Assembly (NCBI GenBank): GCA_033002965.1
Contig: JAURVB010001936.1
Location: 1 to 64,000 of the forward strand
DNA from: Piper betle
Lineage: Eukaryota; Streptophyta; Magnoliopsida; Piperales; Piperaceae
Direction of reading: 5' to 3'
Length of the DNA: 64,000 bases
The position numbers and the translations under genes are program-made. The notes under the pieces were generated by a model that was not told where the DNA came from, ran no database searches, and worked only from the letters and a program-made list of their open reading frames with translations. Positions 37,036 through 47,928 of the stretch are shown here, piece after piece. Each line of letters starts with the position of its first letter. Within the stretch, counting starts at the first letter, position 1.

Positions 37036-40000
37036 ATGGCGGGCGACCACCCCATGGCTCCGATCCCCTTCCCGCCTCCGCCACCGCCGCCGGAGACGGC
37101 GCCGGCCAACGCCTTGTCCCTTGGTCCCCTCTCTTCGTTCGGTGTCGTCGTCCGGCGAGGCGGAACTGGGCGGGCCGGCGAGGGTGCGGGTCGCCGACGT
37201 CGCGCCGTACGACGGGGCGCCGTGCGGGGGGTACGTGAAGGCCGTGGAGGCCATCTCCGGCTCGCTCACGAGGCTTAACGCGGCGGTGATTGAGCTCGGG
37301 AGCGAGGAGATGGCGGTCATGAGATGTGCTTTTGAGGGTGCTCGAATGTACTTCCGGGCCAGGGCTGCTAATGGTGGGAAGGCTGGGAGGGGAGTTTACA
37401 TCTACCGAGCTGGAAGGTATAACCTTTTTTTTATTTGTTTCAAGGTTTCGATTGATTTTGGTGGGACATGCCGAAGTAGAACAGAGAAAAGTATTGTTTT
37501 GTTGGAAGTTGATTGAGAATGATATTTGAGCTGTTTAATGGTTGTTCATTCGATAGATGGTTTTTGTTATTTAGACAGTGCAATTTCTTGAAGTGAAATT
37601 ATGAATGAAGGGAAGAAATGTGTGTAATTTTTGTTTACAGTTGCATCTAGTGAGCTGGAATGTGTAATCTTTATTATTATTTTTTTATTGTTTTGATGGG
37701 CAATGTTGAAGTAGAACGCATAGGAACTTTGTTGTAAGTTGATTCAATACTTAAGTCCAAGAATGGTTATAATGTTAAGTTGGATATCTGAGACGTTTAA
37801 ATGATTCCATGGGATTGCTAGTTGTTGTCTAGACAATGCAATTTCTAGTACCAGATTTCTAGGGAATGCAATGAAATTCCAAATTGAAAGAAAACTCTAG
37901 TACAAGACTTCTAAAAATGTAAGACTTTCTGATTTCTTATACGAGTCTATGTAAATGTGGCACTGCATCATAAATGACAGTCACTCATTGATAATAGAGC
38001 ATTGGAAGATGGAGACTCCTCTCCCCCGTGCATGGCTGAAGCATTTAGGTGTTTGGGGAAGGTAGCTCGGGCTGCATTATGTGCTGTAGCAAGGCATCTT
38101 CGCCTTCGGACCGAGTAAGAGTGTATCCTTTTCAGAAGATCATGCCCAAAAGGATCCTTTATCTCTACATATTTCTTATTGGTTCTCTTACTGTGCCATG
38201 GCAGCGTGTTTAATCATCTATTAGATGACAACCCTTTACTCCCCAATGAAGTTTCTTCATCTGTATTAGTAGCATCATATGCACATTCTTCTTTTCAAGC
38301 TGGAAGATTATCTAGTGGGGATGGGAAACCCAGCTATAACACTGAAGTCGAAAAGGGTTTGTTAACATTAATTGCTTCCGATTCTCCTGCTGTGCAGGTA
38401 AATTATTCATAGAATTGCCAGATCATTTGACTTTGATATTTTTGGAAGTTTTGTAATCCTTTTGTTGAGCCTAGAATCATTCTTGATTCTCTTCTTATGC
38501 AGGTTTGTGACCCAAATGGTCGCTGGTATCTTGCAGATAATGGCTCAAGCCCAGGGGATTTGTTACTGCTGACTGGCAAGGCATTGAGCCATGCTACAGC
38601 TGGTCTTCGACCAGCTTCAGCATATAGAATTATTAATGACTACTCACTTGGTGCCACATCTAGTGGAAGGTTTACTCTTCTCTTTCTTTATGTTTCTCAC
38701 TGCTAATATTAGTGCATTGTTTTGTAACAGTTGCTATATCAAAAATCTGACTAGATATCTCTTCATGCGCTTGTAGGACCTCACTTGCTTTTAGGCTTAT
38801 GCCTCAAGGTAACGCTATATTAGATTGCTCCCCAATTGCAGCTGTTGGGCATGTAATTCCCCCGAGATATGTACCAATATCAGTCAGCCAATTTATGGAT
38901 GACTTGTCTGCTGAAGAAGATGTTGTACATGCTCGCTATAGTGATGTTTGTGTGAGTTCTTTCTGGAATGTGAGACATTCTTTTTATAAAATACTAGCAG
39001 TATCCCTGTTTCTGCTGTTTTTTGAAGTGACTCTGAACTGAATGATTATTTTGCTTGACTTTGAGATGCTGATAATTGCTGTGTAGCCCTTCATTCGGAC
39101 TGAAAGTTCTTTGTGCTCTTTTGTACCCTATTAGAATAAGTTACCATTAGCAATATAACTTTGTTATACTCTTACCTGTATTTTTATACTGGTGAGCATC
39201 CCGTATGGTGGTCTCCCTATTTTTATCATTCTCTATAGTTTTTCTTTTCTTTTCTTTTTTTTCCTCTTGTTGAAGATAGAGGTTGTTCTATCTTATTATA
39301 CTTAAGCTATGTCGACATAGCATAAATATTTATTTTATTGTGAATTTTTGATACGGTTATTGTTTCTTGAAGGATAAATTTAATGAAGTGTTGCCTTTGT
39401 CCTTTTTATTTTCTTTAGCATGCCGTTCCTGTGTTTAAATGATGGAAACATTGACACATGCAGATGTGAAGTTATGTTTTTTGTATGCAGGATATTCCTA
39501 ATAATTCAAATAAGGAACCGCCCCTAAGAAGTGTTCTATCAGATCCAATATCGTAAGTTTGTATCCCAATTGATTGTTGAATTCTAATTATTACTCCGTA
39601 GTAAGAATTGATGACTATTTATTTTCTGTTCATTTTATTTGTATTGTTGGTCAAAATATGTGTAGGACAAACTTGTGCATTTAGCATTTTTAGAATTATC
39701 TATAAAATTTGATTGTGCAAACCACTAAAGATCAATAAATATCACAAAGAAAATGTCCTACTAGGGTAAACATATCAAAATTAAAGTGATATTAAATTTT
39801 TTAGCATAAAACATACTTTCTCTATACTGTTCTAAGAAGTGATAAACGGCTAAGAATTCATTTGAGTAATAGTCATCACGGCTTAATTTGAATACCCCTT
39901 CATAATTTGAAAATAATATCAATTGTTGATTCAGAATGGAACATTTGATGTTGTAAGCTTACCTCATTATTCTTCTAAAATTTTTTAACATGCTCTTATT

Positions 40001-41610
40001 TCCATTCTTCTTTGAAGACTTTTACTTACCTTTATTTCATGAACTTGCACAATATTTTGTTTATGTGCTATCTTGTAGTGGAGCATATCTTGAAGATGCT
40101 ATGCATGTTTCTTGTGGTCATTCGTTTGGCGGCCTAATGTTGAGAAAAGTCCTTGAGATGGTATGAGTTGGCTGATCATGCTCTTCGTTTAAGATTATCA
40201 TGTGTAGAATATGTTCTAAAATTGCAGTTGGTGATGTTTTCTCTCTGTACGTATCATGGTAGTTGCCTTTTTCATGCCATTTTTATTCTTTAGACCATTT
40301 TTCTGACATATGTTTTATTGTAAATTAAAATGTTAAAAGATGGCAGATATATCTCGAATGTGATGAACTATTTTTTGTTCTGGCAGTCAAGATGCACTCT
40401 GTGTAATACTGAGATTGATCCTGGAAACTTAATACCCAACCATGGTAAGAAGAGGTGACATGTTAGAAATGAAAGATCAATGTTATTATTTGACAACTTC
40501 CCATAGAGTTCTTACTGTATATGTCAAGTTACATGGGCATTTCTTTACAGCTTTAAGGGCTGCAGCTACAGCTGTGAGGCAAGAGGATAATCGGAGGCTC
40601 TTTCACAATTCATCCCTTAGAAAACGAAGAAAAGAAGTTGGTGATCAGATTGAAGCACTTAATAGGCTTCACAAGGTCACAATTAGAGAATTATCACAGT
40701 TTAATATTTAATTATTTCATTTTCTGAATAAAGCTTTGGCTGCTCTATGTTTCGATTTGTCTTTGCTTCATTTGTAGCAGGTAAATGGAGAGATGCTACA
40801 AGATGGTGATAGTCCTAGGTACAAAGGGGTTCAATACCCATTTGCAGTAAACGAGAAAGTTTTGATCAAGGTGTGTTTCCTTATGTACTTCAAATCTAGA
40901 AGTATAATCGCTTTAAGAAATTTTAATCGAATAGTGTATAAGCAGGGAAATAGGAGAACTCCTGACAAATTTGTTGGTAGGGAGGCAATAATTACTTCTC
41001 AATGCCTAAATGGGTGGTAAGTTGTTTTTTTTATCCGTCTATTTTGATGCAGTTAATTTGAAATGTAAGAAAATGCTTGGAATTTGTTTCTGTATTGATC
41101 AGCTGCCAGCCTTCGTATGTTTTGAATGTATCGTCTTCTTGTGGTAACTGAATCATATTTTGGGTGACATCTAAAATTCCAAAGTTTTGTGTTCTATTAC
41201 ACTATTATTTCATTTTTCGTGCACGTCATATTTGTTTACTGAAACTTTTCTCAGTTGTTTGATTAGCTAATCTTCTGGGAGATGAAAAAATTCTGGAAAT
41301 CAATGACCTCATATAATTTGGTCCAAACATAAATTGTTAAAACTGCATGATATGCCCCAATACTCAGCTAAAAGTGTGTGATTTTTCAATGCGAAATTTA
41401 GAGATCTCATATGACACGGTCTAGTACTGATTTGACATGGAAACTATGCGTTTTTTTCTTAATGCCATCTTTATGTTTACCAGGTATCTTCTCAAGATTT
41501 TAGATACAGGAGAAAGTGTCCGTCTTCAATATAGATCTTTGCAGAAATCATCAAGTACCCAATCCGACCATACACTCCAGCTGCAGCCAATGATTCAGAA
41601 TAGTTCATGA
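37036..41610 (+). CDS. PUB62: U-box protein, PUB62 type
   Basis: A probable E3 ubiquitin ligase. Twelve coding exons: 37036-37416, 37998-38114, 38205-38397, 38503-38669, 38777-38951, 39491-39552, 40079-40160, 40387-40444, 40551-40675, 40781-40870, 40946-41016 and 41484-41610. All are GT-AG with consistent phases from exon 1's end to the TGA. The N-terminal half carries the PUB62-specific region (VADVAPYDGAPCGGYVKAVE, GRGVYIYRAG). The U-box spans exons 7-8 (GAYLEDAMHVSCGHSFGG, LRKVLEMSRCTLCN). A basic patch (RKRRKEVGDQIEALNRLHK) and a C-terminal Tudor-like/SH3-like stretch (NRRTPDKFVGREAIITSQCL) follow. Odd point: the plausible start MAGDHPMAPIPFPPPP is one base out of frame with the conserved part (SSSGEAELGGPARVRVAD); the shift lies between 37060 and 37160. 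The conserved frame has no upstream ATG in this exon. Confidence 0.9.
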
Positions 41611-42331
41611 TTAAATTAAATTTAGATCCTGTATTAATATGGCAACCATAACCTGACAAGGATCCTTGACGCCTTAGACATAAACGGTATCTTTCTCGGC
41701 AACTATCTGTCTGAAGACAAGAGAATGTGTGATTGGGTTCCTCTTATGTAAATTTAACAGAATGGAATGTCTTCAACCCACTAATATTTTTCTTCAGATT
41801 TGAGGTCTGTAAAGAAGGAAAAATAGGTTTAGTGTCTCAACTAACCAAAGTGGTATTGTTTCATCTGTCAGGCAGGCCCAGTTTTGGCTTTGTGTAATCT
41901 GTAATTTATCTTTCTAAAATTTGCAGGCATCAGTAATGTGGAGCTGATTTTATGGAGCTCCTATGTGTTTAGCAGGGTAAAACTGATGGATCAACCTCTT
42001 TTTGTGCATTTGTGCAGCATACGTTGCGGTAAGTTGATCGATCATCTTCACGTTCTTTTGACGGACCTGACCATTCATATTAACTAATGGCAATATTTGC
42101 AGTAAGTTCTTAACTTGGTGTCGTCTGAAAAAAAAGAAGAAAGGAGGATCGTTAGCATGGCCCCTCTTCATGCCGGAAATTGGACGAAAAAATTTTCATT
42201 GTAGCGTATATATATGGACCATACTGTGGGCGTTATTATTCAAATGATACGCAAAAACATCACAAGTTATTGCAAGTGATCATCAACGTTGCACGCTCAT
42301 CTGAAGTTTCTTTCTCGGAACCACGTTGTTC
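41611..42331. other. Convergent 3' region between PUB62-like and carboxylesterase genes
   Basis: Holds the two 3' UTRs of convergently transcribed genes. No further feature seen. Confidence 0.45.
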
Positions 42332-43381
42332 TTACTTGGTTTCCAGTATAAATTTCTTAGTGGCCATGAGCTGTTCCTGGCCTTTTTCCGGCTCAATGTA
42401 GTCAATTCCATGGTACCCGTCTTCAAAACGCTCCACCACGTCGACTCCACCCGCCTTCAAGAGCCGGGCCAGAGCCCTTTGCCGGTCCACCGCCGGGTCG
42501 CCGGCAAAGCCGCACACCATGCACCTCGGAAGCCTTCCCACCCGCCACTGCCCCGACTCGGGATTGCTGTACTCATGGTCCCGGTTTGCTCCTTGGGGCA
42601 GGGCTTCCTCCCATATCCTGTCGGTCACCACCAGCGGGATAATTTTGTTAGCCGCATGTTTAATCTCTGACCCGGTTCGGTCCTCCCCACTAAAAAAAGG
42701 CTGGTTCATTATCACCCCGGCAACCCGGACCGGGCTCAGGTCGAGATCTTGGACCCGCACTGACACGTGGAAGGCAATGTTTCCACCCGAGCTGGACCCC
42801 ATGACGAAAACCCTGGTGGGGTCCGCTAGGTCCCTCAGCCACGGTTCGCGGGTCCACTCGTCCCGGACCCACTCGAGGGCTCTGATTACGTCATCATATG
42901 CCGCCGGGAGCCTATACTCCGGCGCCAGCCGGTACTCCACCGACACGACGATCGCCGGAATCTCTTCCGCCCTTTCGCCGCAGGCGATGTGGAAGGGCGG
43001 CGTATCAACACTCGCAACCATGAAGCCGCCGCCGTGGATGTAAACGAGGACCGGTAGCTTCGGACCGGACTGGTCCGGGTCGTCATGGGGCCGATAGAGC
43101 CGGAGACAGAGATTTTGGGCCGGGTCGTAGGTAACGTCCTTGAAGGAGGCCTGGACTGGTTTGGGGCTGGTGTAGAGAATGGAGTCGCTTGGAAGCCTCG
43201 TGAGTGACCCATCCGGGTTCCGAACTATGTTCAGTAACTTGTACAAATCAATCTCTTCCACCACCTTTGATTCTGACCCTCCTCCTTCCATAGATTTCTC
43301 TACTGGAGGAAGAAGAGGAGGAGAAACAGGAGGAGGTGAGAATGAAATCTGCTCTTCTAGATATTTATTTAGATGTGGCAA
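42332..43381 (-). CDS. Plant carboxylesterase (CXE, alpha/beta hydrolase-3 fold)
   Basis: Hydrolyses small carboxylic esters; the family also gave rise to the GID1 gibberellin receptor. Single uninterrupted exon of 349 residues. The oxyanion motif HGGGF is at 116-120. The nucleophile elbow GSSSGG is at 195-200, with Ser197 as probable nucleophile. Asp295 (GFAGDPAVDRQ) and His324 (DGYHGID) complete the triad, so it should be an active esterase. VSVEYRLAPEYRLPAAYDD is the usual class signature. GC-rich compared with its neighbours, as single-exon CXE genes often are. The start at 43381 (MPHLNKYLEEQ) is taken as the longest; MEGGGSESKVVEEIDLYKLL at 43291 is the start most CXE proteins would align with. 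No lesion. Confidence 0.93.
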   Translation of the reverse strand: MPHLNKYLEEQISFSPPPVSPPLLPPVEKSMEGGGSESKVVEEIDLYKLLNIVRNPDGSLTRLPSDSILYTSPKPVQASFKDVTYDPAQNLCLRLYRPHDDPDQSGPKLPVLVYIHGGGFMVASVDTPPFHIACGERAEEIPAIVVSVEYRLAPEYRLPAAYDDVIRALEWVRDEWTREPWLRDLADPTRVFVMGSSSGGNIAFHVSVRVQDLDLSPVRVAGVIMNQPFFSGEDRTGSEIKHAANKIIPLVVTDRIWEEALPQGANRDHEYSNPESGQWRVGRLPRCMVCGFAGDPAVDRQRALARLLKAGGVDVVERFEDGYHGIDYIEPEKGQEQLMATKKFILETK

Positions 43382-44960
43382 CCACTGGCAAAGATGAGAC
43401 TATAAAAAGTCAAGAAAGGAATCGGTCACCTTTGATGGGTGCTCTGTGGTTGAATAGTAGTAGGAAAGGGTATGACATGAGATAGGAGGTTCTTGTGGAG
43501 CTCCAATCAGCACGTGAAGAAAAATGTGTGGATCTTGTCATCTTCCTTGGACTTGTTGGGATTAGATGATTTGGGTTGATAGCTGATACATTCAAAGCTT
43601 AGAAGTTATTACGTGAACAATGTTGCTGACAGGATGGATGATGTCCTCTCTGTTTCCACGTAGTTTGAGTGCATGGCAAGCTGTAGAACTTCGTGTATGG
43701 CGACCAAGACTCGAAGGTGTCTTAACGACATTTGTCTTCCTTGCTTGGAACAAAAAGTTGGTCTAACTACGTCTAATCCATTTGATTGTTTTTAGTTGTG
43801 GTGCAAGCAGTATACATTTTTTTTCCCAATGCAACCAACCAGTGATCAGATGGAACTTATAAATAAGAAGCGGCTTGTTGTGGATCAACAATCAACAAAA
43901 ACAAGTGGGTGAATCTCGTCATCTTTCTTGGACTTTGGGATAGATGATTTGCTTTGATAAATTCAAAGTGTAGAAATTTAGATGTGAACAACTTTTCTGA
44001 CAAGATGGGTGGTGCCCCTGTTTCAATGTAGCGTGGGTGTGTTGAAAGCTAGTGTGTGACTTGTAGTAGAAGATGATGATCAATCTGTTGTTAAATAAGA
44101 AAGACCACGGTGCTTTGAAAAACTTAAACAATGGTATTATTGAGCAGTTGTTTAAAGGAAAAAGGATGGTGTTGGGATATTCATGCTCATAATTTAGAAT
44201 AAAATTATGCAGAAAAAATTAAGCTTGCACCAGGCTAAGCTTGCCTGTCAATAATAAATAAATGTAAATAAAAATGGCCAATTTGAGAATAAGTAAAGAG
44301 GGAGAGAAGCCATACGTGTGTTTGCTTTTATTATATTTATAATAATGATAAACAAAATCTTTTATGATTAGTTAAAAGGATTGCATAATCAAAAAGTATT
44401 ATTTGTTAAAAAATTTATTATTATTAGTTATAAAATAAATATTTACTATTATTTTTTGAAGTAGTTTATTAGTTTAAAAGTTACAATTAAGGTCTTGTTA
44501 AAAAATCACTATTTGAAGGTAAATGTTATTATGGTTGTAGTAGATTTCGAGGCATTAATAATATCGTTTTAATTATTTTTATTCTATTTGATCTTTCGAA
44601 ATATAGCGATCAAACTTACAGGGAAATCTCTAGAATCATCCTTCAACTCTTTTTCCCTGAATTTTTATTGAAAAATAATTAAATATTGAAACATGAGGAA
44701 ACACCGAAATGCTGAAATTTTTTATGTATATCTCATCTTCTCCATGGAAAATATTCTAATAAAATCTTAACATATCAAGTAAAGTTTCAGATGCTTTTTA
44801 TTAATAAAATTAAAGTTAAAATAACTCGAATTAAAATATGAGATTCAATCAACCAAAATATAATTAATAAAACACATAGCAACACACTTTGAGCAAAAGC
44901 AATAATTACTAAGTCAACTTAATCCCAAATATTTTCCAAAAGCAATCACAATTAAACACA
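43382..44960. other. Carboxylesterase promoter and AT-rich spacer
   Basis: TATAAAA at 43399-43405 on the plus strand is not in the right orientation to serve as the esterase TATA box. A diverged direct duplication lies at 43518-43640 and 43897-44015. Beyond 44150 the DNA is AT-rich with no recognisable feature. Confidence 0.4.
43518..44015 (+). repeat. Diverged direct repeat (about 120 bp, two copies)
   Basis: 43518-43640 and 43897-44015 share the order CGTCATCTT-like, CTTGGACTT, TAGATGATTT, ATTCAAAG, GTGAACAA, TGACA, GATGG with scattered substitutions and small gaps. An old local duplication upstream of the carboxylesterase. Confidence 0.65.
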
Positions 44961-44989
44961 GTAAACTATAGGTTTAAAATAATAAAAAA

Positions 44990-45200
44990 TAAATAAAAAA
45001 ACGGACCACAGTCACGACGATCCGTTTCATTACCGGCATACAAACGGACAATAAACGGATCCACCGCGGGTCTTCTTCTTCGCCTCCCTCCCCTCTTCGC
45101 CGCCGCCGGCGTCGCCTCTTCCACCGCCGGAGCCGCCGCTTCTCCGGTTGGTATCACCGGAGGCGATCTTGATACATACTTTTTCAGATTCTAAGGTATG
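44990..45200 (+). other. GC-rich leader-like segment, possibly first non-coding exon of the FEY-like gene
   Basis: A C/T-rich then GCCGCCGCC-rich stretch ends in a good donor (TCTAAG then GTATGA at about 45195) on the plus strand. It resembles a plant 5' UTR exon with a following intron. The next plus-strand coding sequence is the FEY-like gene 2.7 kb downstream, with a transposon between. The link is inference only. Confidence 0.35.
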
Positions 45201-46294
45201 ATTTTTTTAGTCTTTGTTTGTTCCTTTTTTTTTTCGGAACAATTCGGTTGATTTACATTTTCATTTTTGGTTAGATTGTTTTCGTTTAGCTTTCGAAGAT
45301 TGATAATTTGGGGATTGTAACAGATTTGGTTGTAAAAAGGTGCAACCTTTTTGCATTTTTGTTGTGTTGTAGTATCGGGTAATGGCGTATGCCATGTTAG
45401 TTTGTGGATCATTGGATGCAGTTGCCTGTTTTTTCTTAGGTTGTTGTATTATTTCTCCATTCATGTCAGAAAGGTTGAATTTTTTTCTTCCGGTGATGGC
45501 ATTTCCAGTGTGTTCGATCCAATATGTGTAGCTTGATGAGATCAAAATATCGGGTTTCGTTTTTTTTAGCATTGGTCTGATAATGTTGCAGGTATATGGG
45601 TTGGTGGTTCATTGATTGATGGGGTGTGGAAGTGATATATATTGAATTTGATTGGTGAGGAGACGGCTGTCCATAAATAATCTAACAACCGACCTTCCTC
45701 ATCTCCCACTCTAAGGCAGGTAATTTATTTCTCATCGGTCTCACCCGTCATTGCCTAACCTTCCTTCTCCGAATAAGCACACTTACCTTATAATTATAGA
45801 ATTGTCCTTGTATTGAATATAACTGCGCTTATCATGTCATTTTTAAAATAATTAGTATAGAAATTGAGTGTATCGTACAAATAATTAAATTACATTTCAA
45901 TTTTCGATTTGGACCATCTTATACAATAAGATAAAATGTTATAATATATTACACTAATTCTTCTTCGTCATTTTCTTTATCTTCAAGATTATCTATTATT
46001 AAAACATATAAAATTTTACAAAAATAAGAAGAAAATTATCTAAAATAATCACGGTAAACATTCTTTGTAAATTAATTTTAGTAGAGGCACTTTCTTCAAC
46101 AAGTTGATCATTGTGATTTTATTTTCTTGATAAAATGAAGTATATCAATAGGTAAGGAAACATGAAACAAATATAAAATTAGTAAAGCAAAACTTGTAAA
46201 TCGTTTAATGAATTTCTTTGAAAAAAAATCATTTGCAAAACTATTTAAAAAGGTAAAAGATTTTCTCGGCAAGACGTAGGGAAGCTGGGTGTGC

Positions 46295-46346
46295 CACATG
46301 TTAATCTGGACCGTCCGATTACATGGACGGTCCAGATTAACATGTG
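46295..46346. repeat. Perfect 22-bp-arm palindrome
   Basis: The arm CACATGTTAATCTGGACCGT plus CC, an 8-base spacer and its exact complement. It lies at the left end of the inner element. Confidence 0.95.
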
Positions 46347-46375
46347 TATGATAAAACCCTAAGGGCTTCACCGCC

Positions 46376-46580
46376 GCTGTGTCACCGCCCCTCACGGTCT
46401 CCACCCCTTCGCGAGGGGAGGGACGCTTCTCCCCCCTCCTCCTCCTCGCTCCCTGCCGCGGACGCCTGTCCGCTGCTGGGCGGCGATATCCGCGACGGGG
46501 GAGCGATGAGGAGGGAGGGGGAGGAAGCGTCCCTCCCCGTCGCGAAGGGGTGGTGGCCGCGAGGGGCGGCGACACCGCGG
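46376..46580. repeat. GC-rich imperfect inverted repeat (80-90-bp arms)
   Basis: Arms 46376-46455 and about 46497-46580 pair in blocks (CCCCTTCGCGA, GGGAGGGACGCTTC, CTCGCTCCC and their complements). This explains the long opposing arginine/proline-rich open frames, which I do not treat as genes. Confidence 0.75.
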
Positions 46581-47928
46581 GGCAGTGGCTGCGATAGGGC
46601 GACGGTGGGGGGTTGACGCGCGTCTGCAACTGGGCGGCGGCGTCTGCAGCCGCCTCCCTCCCGCAACCGGCTGTAGCCTGCTTGAATCTCGTGGCGGCCA
46701 GATCTGGCCGTGGCTGGCGTCGGGGCGAGGGCCGGACCGAGGCCGGGATGGGCACCCTCCCTCCCCTGCCATGGTAGTGGCACTCCGCCTCCGCCCCTCC
46801 ATGTGATCTAGGCCGTCCTTTTAATTAGATGGTTCAGATCAAATTAATTTTTTTAAAAAAATATTTAATAAATTTGGAGCCTACTTTCTAATCGGACGGC
46901 GTAGAATAAAATGCAGCGCATGTAAGCTTCCCCGGCGCAGGGAAGCAGCCCTCGTTTAAAGAAACTTACTGTAAACAGAACTCAGCAATCGCTTCTGGAG
47001 TCTTTACTCTGCAACCGAGCCACCCTCAAGTTCTCTGTTTTTCTATGCTCTGTTTTCTGTGACTACAGAAATTCCTCCCCACGGTGGCGCTTGGTTCTCT
47101 TCCTGATGATAATAATGAGCACCAACAACCTATCAATAGCAGCGAGGCACTTCGGCAGCACTTTGGGCAAGCAGCAACAAAACTCTTATTGACACCAGCA
47201 GCAAGCTATCAACAGCAGCAAGACAGGTAGCAAGCATTCAAGCAATCCCGAGATCCGGCCGGGATGGGTGGCGCTGGGCTCCGCTGTGGTCAGGAAAGGT
47301 CGCGGGGGGGTCAGCAAAGTCGAGGCTGTGACTGGATGGCGGCGGCGGCGGGAGGGGGCGCGGTCGCGGCGGCTTCGTTGCGTCGTAGAGGCCGGGTGAC
47401 GTCCGGACGGCGGGGGGGATGGTCGGCGATGTTCTGGCGGTGACCGGCGGTGGTGTGGCAATGGAGGTGGCATTGGCGACGGAGAAGGAGGGCGAGGTGA
47501 TAACGGGTGAGACAGAGAGAAATAAAATAGTTGCCTTGAGTGGGAGATGAGGAAGGTCGGTGGTTGGATTATTTATGGACGGCCATCTTCTCCTGTACAC
47601 TGCCTGCGTTAGAAAAGCAAGCAGCGTACAGGAGTGAAACCCTCTATATATATATATATGTATTGATTTTACACGATTTAAATTAATTATTCTGAAATGG
47701 ATTGCTAGATGAGATCAAAGGATTGAGTTTAGGTGGGTACATGTTAATATTTCGATAGTGGTTCGTGTGATGGTTTGCTAGACGAGATCAAAAGGTTTAA
47801 TTTTTGTGGGCATATCTTGGATTATGAAACTGCTTTGTAGATTCACCAATGATGTGGAAATGTTTCGGCCAATCTGTTGGTTCGTTGATTTGGTGGTTTT
47901 GGGAGTGATAGTGAGTTGGTGGTTGAGG

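Larger units (their letters stand above)
45657..47594. mobile_element. Non-autonomous element with about 115-bp terminal inverted repeats, containing a nested GC-rich foldback
   Basis: The left repeat (45657-45771) and right repeat (47480-47594) match in inverted orientation, sharing CCATAAATAAT, CGACCTTCCTCATCTCCCACT, TTTATTTCTC and TCTCACCCG in order. The outer end is followed on the right by a hairpin (47590-47634, CTCCTGTAC/GTACAGGAG). No transposase is visible. At 46279-46936 a second set of weaker inverted ends (GGGAAGCT, CCGTCCGATTA) brackets a GC-rich interior, suggesting one element inside another. Confidence 0.65.

Noticed and set aside
42519..43043. 174-codon frame antisense to the carboxylesterase
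   Set aside because: Shadow of a GC-rich coding exon; the minus-strand reading has a full catalytic triad.
46108..46806. Overlapping 130-215-codon frames on the minus strand
   Set aside because: They coincide with a GC-rich inverted repeat and mirror each other; composition explains them.
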